Shown piece after piece: positions 32,233 through 43,362 of a stretch of DNA of 64,000 nucleotides. The DNA lies in the NCBI GenBank assembly GCA_023376005.1, contig CM042151.1, positions 77,304,869-77,368,868 on the forward strand, given 5' to 3'. Each line of letters starts with the position of its first letter. Within the stretch, counting starts at the first letter, position 1. The position numbers and the translations under genes are program-made. The notes under the pieces are model-generated. The model had not been told where the DNA came from. It saw only the letters and a program-made list of their open reading frames with translations, and made no database searches. Origin of the DNA: Doryteuthis pealeii. Lineage: Eukaryota > Mollusca > Cephalopoda > Myopsida > Loliginidae.

Positions 32233-33090
32233 CCCTACTACATGTCTCTTTTCATAATGAAGTATTCATATAAAATATATGAAACCTGCCCTTGGAGTAG
32301 TATACGATGACCCTGCATGGATGATTGTAACAATTTCTATTATCCCTCCAAATTTAGCTTTTGTCTCGTCTCGTACTAAGCCAACCCTGTTAGTTAGGTA
32401 TTTATGTTGCTAAGTATGATAGCACGTATCCATAATAACGGGAACACATCATGGTCAGCTAGAGTTGTCCCCCTTAGTACATGTATAGTTTGATGCTAAA
32501 AAAATCTCGTTTTTTTGTGTAATGTAACAAAACAAAAACAGCACAACATAGAGGGTTTTTGTTTGTTTGTTTGTTGTTTTTTTTTTTTTTGTTTAATTAG
32601 AGCAATGTATTTACAAATATTAAAACTTAGAGAACAGTCTAATTTGCAATTGATTGATAATTTTGCTGGTTCTGCATTCACGCTCATTTTTCAATCTTTC
32701 AAATTTTAGATATTGAGGTAATTATGAACGGCCAATTACAACCCTTCACTCTTTCATACATAGAAGATTAGGGCAATCTTCAGGATACGTACTCTCGAAA
32801 TTTTTTTTTTTTTAAGGAATGCTCATTACCAGCAGGAGCTAGCCTCGTATGCTCTTTTGATCTGCCTTTTTAGGAAAAATAAACTTTTTTTCATCTGAAG
32901 TCTTAAATAATTTTCTTTTACACTAAATTATTTTGGACATCTTTTAATAAATGTCTCAATACAAGTTTTAAAATTTTATAGTAAAAAAGTTAATTTATTA
33001 TAAAACAAAAACAAAAAAAAAAAAAAATTGGAACCTCACATTAGATGCAGTTTACCAGAACACAGTTATGTGGTTCAACTAACTAATAAT
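32233..33090. other. Repeat remnants, no gene
   Basis: Includes the dispersed repeat at 32745-32895 (shared with 23800-23960), T- and A-rich runs and otherwise featureless AT-rich DNA. Confidence 0.45.
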
Positions 33091-33316
33091 AAGTAAAGTC
33101 GTTGGGGCGGCCTAAATAGGTATAAGCCAATCAGCAAGGGAGTCTATCCCCTTTTCACTAGCGCTAGACCAAGGAGATTATTTTAGCGTCTGAGGTGGAG
33201 CGCCACACCTACCATCAGCTCCTTACTTTACCGCACAGATCCCTGTGCTACTCATAAGCTGAGTTGGCGAGGACCAGCATCGAACTAGCTCTACCAACTG
33301 AGCTAACCCGGCCCCT
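33091..33316 (-). repeat. SINE-A copy
   Basis: AAGTAAAGTCGTTGGGGCGG to AACTGAGCTAACCCGGCC in the inverted sense. Part of the anticodon region has been deleted near 33285. Confidence 0.85.
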
Positions 33317-33324
33317 GTAATAAT

Positions 33325-33895
33325 AATCCTTAATAAAATATTATAGCTTCAAGTAACAATTCTTAATAGAAATAATTTACAGTGATATGGTAAAAAATAT
33401 CCTATATGATATAAACTATCCTATATATAATGGATTTAAACTAGCAGTAAAAACATACTGCATAAAATACAAAATAGTCCTTAATAATGTTGCAGACAGT
33501 TAATAATAGTCATTTATTTCCACAGTTATATGGTTTCAAGTAATAATACTAATCATTGGTAAACAATCATAGTTTTCAGTATCTATTCTTAATACTAGTA
33601 ACTTGCACATAGTTAAATGGTTTCAAGTCTTCCTAACATTTATAATTCTATCAAATAATAATTTGTTTGTGCAGTTATAAGATTTCATGTATTCTTATCT
33701 CATAAAAGTTTTTTAAACATCTATTTGACCCATAGATGGGACTCTAACAGGTACTACCACTCCAAGTTAGAGTGGACCAAGGTATAATAGCAATCAACAC
33801 TTATTCCACACTCCCCAGACACTCCAGAATTGAACCCACACTTTCAGATGCAGTTTAGTGTCATACCCAGAACATAACATGATGAAATAGAATGT
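33325..33895 (-). repeat. Composite: minisatellite plus SINE-L core
   Basis: Minus-strand mirror of 26955-28195. The SINE-L core is at 33722-33895 (ACCCATAGATGGGACTCTAA, TAGAGTGGACC), and 45-bp-type units follow on its 3' side down to 33325. Confidence 0.65.
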
Positions 33896-33959
33896 AAGTC
33901 AAAAATCAATAATGATAACTGACTGGGCTTTATATAAATAATAAAAATATTGTCATTTC

Positions 33960-34395
33960 CTTCTACAGATTATTTGTATTAGATAGGAATACTTGAAACC
34001 ATGTAACTGTGTGCAAATTATTTGTATTAGGAATATTTGAAACCATGTATGTGTAAAAAATAAAATTTTATGTCTTGTTTTTAACCATAAATTATATTCC
34101 TGAAGCAGCTATACATACCATAAATCTTTGAGTATAGTCTGTCCTTGAGTATTATATACAGGGGATTTTTACAGGGCTGTACCGCTAAAAAAAAAATGCG
34201 TCTGAACAAACATTGCTGGACAGCAAATAGAGACTCGGACATTGCTTAGAAAATATTTTTCATTTTTAACCTCGTATATAGTACACACTAGGGATTTTGA
34301 CCTTTAAATTTTTGGAAAAAAGTGCAGATTATACTCGAGGATTTACAGTACTACTGTGTGAAAATTGTCTATATTAGGAATACATGAAACCATGA
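33960..34395 (+). repeat. 45-bp minisatellite remnant
   Basis: Units at 33968-34060 and 34350-34395 (GAAACCATGTAACTGTG type). The array resumes at 34988-35060 after the LINE insertion. Confidence 0.6.
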
Positions 34396-34985
34396 AGCTG
34401 TACAAAGCTATGGTACGGCCACACTTGGAGTTTGCATCACCAGTCTGGAACCCCTACCTTTCTCAGAATATTAACCTCCTAGAAACTGTACAGAGACGTG
34501 CAACCAGGCGAGTACCCTCCATCAGGAATCTGCCATACTCTGAACGTCTCACAGCCCTGGGAATGGATTCGTTGAAACTTCGGCGTCGGGCAACTGACCT
34601 GGTAAATGCTTATAAGGTCATTAATCATCTTAACAACAGCAACCTTGAGCACCTTTTTGATCTCCATCTCTCCAATACACGTGGGCATGCCTACAAAGTC
34701 AGAAAACAGCACTATTCACGTGACTTTCGGAAACATTTTTTCACGCTCAGAATTGCGGAGACATGGAATAAACTGCTTGCATCGTTGTAGGCTGCCGAGC
34801 ACTGAAACTTTCAAAGCCTCCATGCTTCCTGTAGTCCGCCAACACTATACTGTGACACATGCACACACGTACATCCATATTACTACTGTGAACTGTTCAT
34901 GTTCCTCAACATTATTCTGTGTACCTGACATGAGACTTTGATGAGTTGTGGTGCACCTGAGCACTGTACACAATAAATTACATTA
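34396..34985 (+). pseudogene. LINE reverse-transcriptase C-terminus and 3' end
   Basis: The open frame to 34790 reads KLYKAMVRPHLEFASPVWNP, then LETVQRRATRRVPSIRNLPY and LNAYK-like/RKQHYSRDFRKHFFTLR motifs. This is the conserved segment after the RT domain in CR1/L2/jockey-group elements. A 3' untranslated region with AATAAATTACATTATTATA follows. The RT catalytic box and endonuclease are missing (5' truncation). It inserted into a minisatellite block, which resumes at 34988. Confidence 0.85.
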
Positions 34986-35144
34986 TTATATTATATTAAT
35001 TATACAACTGTGTGCAAATCATTAGTATTAGATAGGAATACTTGATATCATATAACTGTATTAAAAAAAAAAAAAAAAACCCTCTAAAACACCCATACAA
35101 AAAATGTATATAGGCATTACAATGAACATGATTCCCTAACCTCT

Positions 35145-35350
35145 TGGCATAAAATAAGCCTAGATGAGTTGACATGCCATTAATCAATCAAATGGTTTCT
35201 GCTACTCAAAGACCATCCCCTCCATATCAGTGCCTACAATTTTAAATCCATTTCTGGTGTAATGGTTATCATCATAGGAAATGGACAGAGTGAATAAAGT
35301 TTAAATCCTGGACAAGGCTGTTTGCATTTCACATAGCACTAATACCCTAG
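35145..35350 (+). repeat. SINE remnant with the shared GATGAGTTGACATGCC motif
   Basis: GATGAGTTGACATGCCATTA recurs in variants at about 18010, 22925 and 57580 (inverted). A tRNA-like stretch (TGGTGTAATGGTTATCATC) is at about 35255. Confidence 0.45.
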
Positions 35351-35739
35351 ACAGGGGGCGGGGTCAAAGTTTAGGTACCGGACATGTATGCCAAAAAGTG
35401 GGGGGTCCGTTTAGGAAAAACTGATATTGTAAAAAGTACCTGGTATCTATTACTTAAGCACAACATTTATTATCTAAATGTAGATATAATATGAATAAGT
35501 TATTTAAATATCTAGATAATGAATTAAAATATTCTATAATAAATTATTTCAATTTTTTTTAAATGCATGTCATGTCATTATTTCCTATTAACTTTTAACT
35601 TAACTAATAAAGTCATTTTAGAATTTAATAAAGATAGACGGTTCATTCAACTGTGGCATATGGAAATCAATGGAGTTATCAGAATAATAATTAATTAGAA
35701 TAATTTTATTTATTTTGTTATTGTCTAAAAGAACTATAA

Positions 35740-35818
35740 TGTGTACTTGACATGAGACTTTGATGAGTTGTGGTGCACCTGAGCACTGTACACAATAAAT
35801 TTCATTATTATAATAAAT
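35740..35818 (+). mobile_element. Very short LINE 3' end
   Basis: Only about 75 bp: TGACATGAGACTTTGATGAG to CACAATAAATTTCATTATTA, matching the ends at 24240-24335 and 34927-34985. Confidence 0.8.
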
Positions 35819-35990
35819 AAGATTTATTCTATGTATGAGGGGGTGTCAAGGTTTAGGTACTGGACATGTAAGCAAAAAAAAAAAAAAAAAAAAAAAGTGT
35901 GTGTGTGTGGGGGGCTTCCTTAAGGAAAAATTGTGTTATTGTGAAAAGTACCTGGTACCTATTACTTAAACATAACATTTATTATCTAGA

Positions 35991-36594
35991 CTAGCAAATA
36001 TATGCACCCTCCGGGTGCAAGTATTTAAGTTTTAATGTAATGAAATATCGTATTAAATTAGAAAGCCTAATAAGAAGGCAGATAAAAAGATATGTAACAG
36101 AGTGGGGGTATAATAGAAAAATAGAAATGAAACTTACTCTTCCACCACTGCTGAATTTTACTTATTTAACTATTTAGTTAAATTAGGAAATAAAGAATAA
36201 CATGACAGTTATTTTTTCTTGTTAATGGATTTCATTTAAGATTAATTGGAGAGATTTTTGCTTATATTCATTAAAATAAAACCAAACAGTTAGAAATCAA
36301 TAATACTAAGCACATATTTAATAAAATCACATTTTTGATATCAATATGCAAATTAGCCTTCCCGTTCACACTGCAAACCACTATTTTTTGTATATATAAA
36401 TACAATAGCATGTTATTAGTATGTAGATATGGACAACACTAATAAAAAGGTGAAGCAATTTTATTAATAATTGAGGTTTAAATATAAATAAAATCATGAA
36501 GAATGTGATGTAAATAACTATGTTAATTGTGACTCGATTAGTAATATAGTTTCGGTTACAGACAGAAAAACACACAATCTCCATTATAATAAGA
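35991..36594 (-). mobile_element. Helitron, 604 bp, with paralogous empty site
   Basis: On the minus strand it begins TCTTATTATAATGGAGATTG (36594 down) and ends with hairpin GCACCCGGAGGGTGC, ATATATTTG and CTAG (35994-35991). Host A and T flank it. The duplicate at 35462-35500 lacks the insert and has plain AT at 35479-35480. It has no coding capacity, so it depends on a Rep/helicase elsewhere. Confidence 0.9.
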
Positions 36595-36850
36595 TGTAGA
36601 TATAAATAATTTATTTATATATCTTGATAAGTTAAAATAATTTACAATAAATCGTTTTAATTTTTTTTTTTTAATGCATGTCATTATTTCTTATTAACTT
36701 TAACTTAACTAATAAAGTCATTTTAGAATTTAATAAAGATAGACGGTTCATTCAACTGTGGCATATGGAAATCTAACAGATTGAAATGGGGTTATCAAAA
36801 TAATAATTAGAATTATTTATTTTATTGTCAAAAAGAACTACAATAGTTAA

Positions 36851-37095
36851 ATTACAAAAATACTAATAGGACCTTGTACTCATTTGGTTACCTCATTTTA
36901 GGAATGACCCCATTTCTCTTTAAGAGCATACATGTCCAATAAGTAAAATGAAATTTTGGGTAACACAACATTAAACACACCCGTACCCCCAAAAAATAAA
37001 TGAATAATTTTTTTTTTTTTAGTAAAAACTTGCTAGATTTAATTTTTTTGAAAATTTAAATGGCTTGGGGATAACAGGAAAGAAAAAAAAATACA
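36851..37095. other. AT-rich spacer
   Basis: Nothing recognisable. Confidence 0.4.
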
Positions 37096-37114
37096 GCAAC
37101 TTACTTTTGTGTTG

Positions 37115-37680
37115 TATGGTCTGTTTTGTTTTACGGCATATCAACCTCAGTGGGTTATTTAATGCCGATAAAGTTGTGAAATAAATTCTTTCTTAATGCA
37201 TAATAAAATTTTGTTTATAAACTCATGTTTTTCTATTTAACCCATAGATGGGATTCTAACAGGTACTACCACTCCGGGTCAGAGTGGACCAGGGAGCAAT
37301 GGTGATGAAGGGGTACTCCACATTCCCCAAACCTCCAAAATTGGAACCTCACCATCAGATAGAGTTTAACGTTATTCCCGGGACATGTAGACCCTCAGTC
37401 ACCGCCTTCTAGCACCCATATAATAAAAAGGGTTGGGGCTTGGAAAATCATATAAGTGCTAGGGCTTGACGTGACCAGCCGAGAGGGCCTCTCCGACCGC
37501 CCGTCTAGCTCAAGATAGGGCCAAAGTGGAGTATTGCAAGTCATGAACTGCTTATCCACCTGGGTTCTATCCTTAAGTATCACGGGTCGCCACCCATGGC
37601 CAACAGGTGGCCCCATTGGGGGAGTCTTACCCCTCTGAAGAGTGCAGTTGGTGCATTCTAACGCCCCACCGATAGGGCAG
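37115..37680 (-). repeat. SINE-L, full-length copy, 19-bp target duplication
   Basis: The perfect duplication GCAACTTACTTTTGTGTTG is at 37096-37114 and 37681-37699. The element, 566 bp, carries all blocks of the copy at 29452-30040. Confidence 0.9.
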
Positions 37681-37699
37681 GCAACTTACTTTTGTGTTG

Positions 37700-38109
37700 A
37701 AGAATTCCAGCAAAGTTTGTTAGTGAAAACATTTAAGAAATCCACAAGAAAAATTTATTCTTTATTGCAAACCAAAGATACATTTTTTTTTTTTTTTAAA
37801 TTTTTAAAATAGAAAAAAAGAATCATTTTTTAACTGTTAAAAGAGAAGGATCCTTTAATTTGCATTTATACAGGTGGCTATTTACAATGATCCTAAATAA
37901 GTTTTTTTTTTATTAATGTTCATTATATGAACTAACAATAGAATGAGAAAAAGATAAACCTACAATGGTTATGTTTTCCACTTTTTCAAATTGACTCATT
38001 TCAATTTAAAATGCATTTTTTTTTTTTGTTACATGAATTACCTCAATCAAATTATGAGAGCATAAACACACTTTTTGTTTGTTTATCGACTTCAAGAAAA
38101 ATGATAACA
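37700..38109. other. AT-rich stretch
   Basis: Homopolymer runs and no supported gene. Confidence 0.45.
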
Positions 38110-38345
38110 ATATAAATTTATATTATTTAGATTGTCCTCATCTTTATTATATTCATATATGCTGATGTGTCCTCCAATATTCTTCAGGTGTTTCTTGTTA
38201 AATAGGAGCCTTTATGGAATTATGACATGAAGGCTCCAAAGTCCAACAAGAAACACCTGAAGAAGGCTAGAGGACACATCAGCTAAAACATTGTATATAT
38301 AACAATAAAGACGAGGACAACAGTCCGAAAAATATAAATAATAGA
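38110..38345. repeat. Fold-back repeat
   Basis: Arms of about 95 bp (38116-38214, 38225-38343) share TGATGTGTCCTC, TTCTTCAGGTGTTTCTTGTT and a TTGTCCTC-ATCTTTATT block in inverted order. In one sense it contains CTGAAGA...AAAACA, a possible decayed hammerhead core. A related fold-back is at 39925-40110. Confidence 0.7.
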
Positions 38346-38795
38346 AATTATCATGCCTGATCTAAAAAATTCAGACAAATGTTTATGAAGTTATTGAGTA
38401 AACAACCCCTAAATTTTAGCCCAAAAAAAAAATAAATAAATAAATAAAAAGGGGTAGTGATGCTTACATCACAATACCCTCAGGAATTGCCTAAGTTCAT
38501 CAATGGGTATTCAATTTATAGACAAAATCATTGACACATAAAATAAATCTAATTGTTAATGAGGTATATGAAAGTTAGATTTGCCTCAAAACAGCCCATG
38601 TTATTAGTGCATTTAAATTCCAGAAAATATGAGCACAAACGCGATATTAAATTGGGCAATTTTCAGAACACCCTCCTCCAACATATGTCTGAAACTAATC
38701 ATAACTTCAATTTCAATGATGCCACAATATAGCCCATATTCACAACAAAAAGACTACGACAGATTTTGAAGCCTGTGCAATTTCGCATTTGTCCT

Positions 38796-39036
38796 CTTTT
38801 AATAATCGACATGTTTTTTCAATATATCTCCGTTTTTAGCTAAAATAGTGTTAAACAATTACAAAATACCAGGCTTCATTTAATTATTATTTAGTTATCA
38901 TTCCCACTTTGTTCCCTTAATAACCGACATGTATTTATTATATCTCCGTTTCTAGTTAAATAGTGTTAAATAATTACTAAATACCAGGCTTCATTTAATT
39001 ATTTATTTAGTTATCATTCCCACTTTGTTTCCCTAT
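38796..39036 (+). repeat. Tandem duplication, ~120-bp unit
   Basis: Two adjacent copies with ACCAGGCTTCATTTAATTAT and AGTTATCATTCCCACTTTG. The first is slightly longer and diverged by a few indels. Confidence 0.8.
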
Positions 39037-39228
39037 GTTCTCTTAAAAATAATCTGTCCATTAATACTTTTTCTCGTCTTTTGCATTTCTTCGAGTGACG
39101 TCACGCGTCATGAGAAGTAGATCGCGACTTGCCTTTCAAAATTTAAACGCTGATTAAATACAGTTACATAACTAAAAAGATTTTCATCTCCTGTCACATA
39201 TAAAAACATCCATCATTTCTTCACCCAA

Positions 39229-39287
39229 GAACATCCTGATGAAGGTTCAATGTAACCGAAATGTTTTAAACATCGATTATTAAATTC
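39229..39287 (+). ncRNA. Candidate hammerhead ribozyme with full core (HHR-3)
   Basis: CTGATGA (39236-39242); stem II GGTT/AACC with loop CAATGT (39244-39257); GAAA (39258-39261); stem III ATGTT/AACAT with loop TTA, closing on U273-C274 so cleavage would follow 39274; stem I GAT/ATC next to the core and GAA/TTC beyond an asymmetric loop. All invariant core bases are present. No tRNA-like promoter is seen upstream; TGACGTCA lies about 135 bp before it. Confidence 0.65.
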
Positions 39288-39315
39288 ATCCCAATTTCGG
39301 AATACTTGTTTTTTT

Positions 39316-39318
<3 letters not shown>

Positions 39319-39360
<42 letters not shown>
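39319..39360 (+). repeat. (TA)n microsatellite
   Basis: A 42-base TA run about 30 bp beyond HHR-3. Confidence 0.95.
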
Positions 39361-39363
<3 letters not shown>

Positions 39364-39924
39364 TAAGAAATAAAGGTTTACATAATATATGGTGTGGTTA
39401 ATCTGCATACTTGTTTTAACAAAACCAGGTTTAATAAATAATTACTAGGTATAATTGATCTCTAATATCATTGTTTTATTATGCAACGTATTAAAATCAA
39501 TCCTATAAATTATTTCATATAGAAACAATTAAAATATAATTAAGATAAGTAATCTTTTTATACATCTTTTTAATTTTTTCTAGTCTTTCTAACTTAATAC
39601 ATTTCATTATATTAAAACTTAAATACTTACACCCAGAGTGCATATTGTTGCTAGTCTTAACTAACAACCTTTGTTTAGGTATAGGCTATACAGGAAAACA
39701 AAGCCTGGTCCATTTACCAAAACACTGTTCCCCAATGATACTTGCATTGGAAAAATAAGGTCCAAAAAGAGTTTGCTTATATGTTTTTTTTTAACCTGGA
39801 CCAAACTAGTTTTCATATTATGGTACACAATTCTTTTTAAATTACGTTTTTTCATTGATTTTATTAATATTCATTAAAAAAGTTATTTGTCTGAAATATG
39901 GAGATGAGTCTTGATGTGTATGAT
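39361..39924. other. AT-rich stretch without a gene
   Basis: The overlapping opposite-strand open stretches at 39661-39877 are mutually exclusive and unsupported. CACCCAGAGTGCATATTGTTGCTAGT-like sequence at 39630-39655 may be a Helitron 3' remnant. Confidence 0.4.
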
Positions 39925-40110
39925 TTTGATTTTTCAGACTGTTGTCCTCATCTTCATTGTGGTATGTAAAAATCACGTTTCGGACGCTATACCCTCCAGC
40001 ATTCCTCAGGTGTTTCCTGCTCAGATACACAGGAAACACCAGAGGAAGGCTGAAGAATACAGTGGCCAGAAGGTTGTGATTTTACATACTACAATAAAGA
40101 GAACAGTTTT
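39925..40110. repeat. Fold-back repeat related to 38110-38345
   Basis: Inverted arms around CTCAGGTGTTTCCTG and CAGGAAACACCAGAGGAAG. On the minus strand one arm keeps CTGAGGA...GAAACGTG, compatible with a degenerate hammerhead core (CUGANGA...GAAA). Confidence 0.65.
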
Positions 40111-40741
40111 AAAAAAATTTTTTAAATAAAAATTATACTCATTACAAAAGGTTTTTATCAGTTTTGGGATTTTGAAGTCAATCAGTAAATAAATAGTGTG
40201 CACATGGGCTTCCATAATTTTTTAAAAGTAATACAGGGTGTAACAAAAAAAGAAAAAAAAAGAAAAAAAAGAAAAATGTTCCCTCATGAAATGAGACAGG
40301 TGAAAATTCCACCATTGTTAATAAACCTAATTTACTGACACCTCTGAATATATGAAGCTCTAAATATGATTTTTGATTTACAAAAAAAAAAAATGATTTT
40401 AAAAGGCTTAGTCAGTCTATAAGACAGGGATCTCAAACTCAAGAAGCCAAAAGGACTATTATGTCCTGGAGGGGAGGGGGGTCACAGCAGGTCAAAAGAG
40501 AACAATACAGCTGATAGGCAGTTATTTTTCTGCCCATGAAAATGAACACACGATAGTAAACAGGAACTGGGAATAATGTAGGCAATGAATTTTCCTTAAT
40601 TCTATTTTTACTTTTGATAAATTTCATTTTTCTCCTCCATTTTATTGTATTTCATGAGTAAATTGTACTCCAAACATCATTAATACAGAAAAAAAAGCAA
40701 AGTTTAATCACATTTGAAGAAATAGCAGATATAATTTCTGT

Positions 40742-40946
40742 GGTTATTTCCTATAACTCCAACCTAAAAAACGGGAACCACTCTGAATTAATTTTATCTG
40801 TCAATTAATGTACCCATTATTTTCCCTATTAAACTAACCCTAAACACTAGTTTAATGAGAAAATAATGGGTAGATTAATTAACAAATAAATTTCAATCAG
40901 AGTGGTTCCCCCCATTTTTTTTAGGTTGGAGTTATAGGAAATAACT
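40742..40946. mobile_element. GG-ended MITE, 205 bp, 8-bp target duplication
   Basis: Ends GGTTATTTCCTATAACTCC and the inverse; duplication ATTTCTGT at 40734-40741 and 40947-40954. The last base is mutated. Confidence 0.8.
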
Positions 40947-41437
40947 ATTTCTGTTTATTCAATCTGTGCACAAAAAGTTTCTATGATTTTCTATTTGTAT
41001 ATTAATTGTCTATCATTTCAAAAACACCCTCCACACCAATACGAGTTGTTAAATCTACCTCTTCTCACATTATAAAACAAAAATATCCCAGGTTTTGCTG
41101 TTTAAGTTAGTTTAACCTGTCACCCCTCCACTAAAATAGGCCTTTGAAATGAGTTTTCACTAACATCTAAGAAGGTATTTTTAATAGAAATTATTAATTT
41201 CTATTAAAACGAAATTTATACATTTCTAAATTTTAAAAAATATCTAAAATATTAAAAATTTTAAAAATTAAATAATATTTAATATTTAATAAATATTTTT
41301 TTAAATTTTAAAAAATATTTAAAATATTAAAAAATTTTTTTTTAAAATTTAAAATATCAAAAATTTATACATTTACTAAATTATTATAAACAAGTTTTCA
41401 CTAACATTTAAGAAGGTATTTTTAATAGAATATAAAG
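40947..41437. other. AT-rich stretch
   Basis: Bases 41200-41400 consist almost only of short TTTAAAAATAT-type repeats. No gene. Confidence 0.45.
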
Positions 41438-41684
41438 TTATATCAGCAGAGTGGCCTATTGTTGGTATCAGCCAAACAGTGAGGAAGTCTATCTCCTTTT
41501 CACTAGCACTAGACCAGGGAGATTGTTTTTTTTATGCATCTGAGGTGGAGCACCACTACTACCATCAGCTCCCTAATTTACTGTACAGATCCAAGCTGTG
41601 TTACAGATGTACTGGTTGGTAAGGGTCAGTATTGAACCATGAACCTTGTGGTTCCTCACCAGATGTTCCATCAACTGAGCTTTT
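41438..41684 (-). repeat. SINE-A copy
   Basis: Full-length but diverged: GGTATCAGCCAAACAGTGAG, GAGGTGGAGCACCAC, then a head with B box CAGTATTGAACCA on the inverted strand. Confidence 0.75.
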
Positions 41685-42028
41685 TCAACTTTTGATTTTC
41701 AAGTGAAAGAGACTGAAATATCAAAGTATGTTCTAGCATCGTCTGGAGGAGAAACACGCTCGGGGGGTAGAGGGAAAAGTTTTAGGAAAATATGAAAATT
41801 GTTCAGCCACAGGTTTGAGACCCCATGTTCTAAGACAGACAAGAAGAAAAAAATAAATAAAAAGATACTGCAAGTGATGCCTAAAATTTTCTTAAAATTC
41901 TTTTTTGTTTTGTTTTGTTTCACTAAAATTTATTTCATTTCTGATCTAATCCAGGGGTAATAATATAAACAAATTGAAATATAGATGAAAGAAAAACTTA
42001 AGAGAAGAAAGTTAATAATTGATAATGT

Positions 42029-42215
42029 AATTATTTCCTAGAACTCCAACCTAAAAAGGGGAACCACTCTGAATGAATTTTATCTGTTAATTAATTATTT
42101 TCCACATTAAAGTAACCCTAAACGTCTTTTTTTTCTAGTAGATCAATAAATAAATAAATAATTTATCGATCAGAGTGGTTCCCCTTTTTTAGGTTAGAGT
42201 TATAGGTTGGTAACC
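42029..42215. mobile_element. MITE of the same family as 40742-40946
   Basis: Shares TATTTCCTAGAACTCCAACC and GGGGAACCACTCTGAAT with its inverse. The flanking 8-mers GATAATGT (42021-42028) and GATAATGC (42216-42223) differ at one base. Confidence 0.75.
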
Positions 42216-42240
42216 GATAATGCTTTATCTAAGAAATTTG

Positions 42241-42487
42241 GGACCATATGACCTTTAGGCACCCCTTTTGCTTTGCTGATTCATAAGTACATTTTTTTTT
42301 CATTTATACCGTCAACGTCCGGTTGTTTGTTAGGGGTTAGGGTTATGGGTTAGTTTTATAATAAAAAAAAAAAAAAACTCTAAAAATCATCTGTTAGCAA
42401 ACAACCGGATGTTGACTGTGTAAATGAAAAAAAAAATGTTCTTATGAATCAGCAAAGCAAAAGGGATGCCTAAAGGTCATATGGTCC
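42241..42487. mobile_element. GG-ended MITE, 247 bp, 8-bp target duplication
   Basis: Ends GGACCATATGACCTTTAGGC and the inverse with only scattered mismatches over about 85 bp. Perfect duplication GAAATTTG at 42233-42240 and 42488-42495. Confidence 0.88.
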
Positions 42488-42867
42488 GAAATTTGAATAT
42501 TAAATCAATTTACCTGTTAAAATGCTAACGAATAAACTAAATTAAATTCCATTTTCTGCCGACTTTATTTTTAACAGGTGTCTTTTATTTTGGTGTATAA
42601 AAGGAGGCGTTGTTGATTACTCTTGGTTTTCCAATTATATTACCTTTATTTAATTCTTGCTTTGGTAACAATTTTTAAAAAAAGAAGAAAGAAATGGAAT
42701 TAAAGAAAATGGCAAAATTCAGCGCTTTTTGTTAATAAAATTCCTTCCACAAGGCAAAGACAAATTTGCCAATGTTTATTGCTGACTTTCCTATATGATC
42801 AAATTGGCTTTTATCACATCAGAGAAAATATTTAACATGAAAGGAGGAAAAGAAACAAAGAATGGTA

Positions 42868-43228
42868 ATCTGAACATTAGCTACATAAATTAGAGTAACC
42901 TCCTTTGTTTCTTTCTCTTTGAGGAGGCCGTCTGTTTTGGTCAGCCATTTTCATTTCACCATAAATCTACACTGAAAATATGAATTTGTTTGAATCAATA
43001 CAACTAAATGTTTTAACACAAAAATATCATAGAATGTGCTTGTGCATTATTTGAAATTAACTTAATTGTTATTAAGAACACATTTCATGATATTTTCGTG
43101 TTAAAACATACAGTTGTATTGATTACAGTGAAATAAAAATGGCCGACTAAAACCGACGGCATCTTCAAAGTGAAAGAAAAAAGGGGAAGTTACTCTCATT
43201 TATGTAGCTAAATTTCAGATTATCAACA
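42868..43228. mobile_element. Long inverted-repeat element
   Basis: Arms of about 95 bp (TAATCTGAACATTAGCTACAT, then CTTTGAGGAGGCCGTC and GGTCAGCCATTTTCATTTCAC) are inverted at 43125-43228. The central 170 bp also has partial symmetry around TTTTAACACAAAAATATCAT. The target duplication is unclear. Confidence 0.7.
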
Positions 43229-43253
43229 GAATTATTAGAAATATAATTGTAAC

Positions 43254-43284
<31 letters not shown>

Positions 43285-43362
43285 TAACAAAAGCTGATAT
43301 TTGTCAGCCATTAATATTTTTCTAAGGCCAAATTAAGTTGACTGAAAGCCCTTTCCTAATTA

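Larger units (their letters stand above)
35345..36850 (+). repeat. Tandem duplication, second copy split by a Helitron
   Basis: Copy 1 (35345-35739) and copy 2 (35830-35990 plus 36595-36850) share long blocks, such as AAAGTACCTGGTATCTATTA, AATAAAGATAGACGGTTCAT and CAACTGTGGCATATGGAAAT. Copy 1 was later hit by a LINE 3' end (35740-35818), copy 2 by a Helitron. Confidence 0.85.

Noticed and set aside
38150..38300. CTGAAGA / AAAA motif as a hammerhead in the fold-back
   Set aside because: The GAAA core is mutated and stem III is not evident; annotated only as a fold-back.
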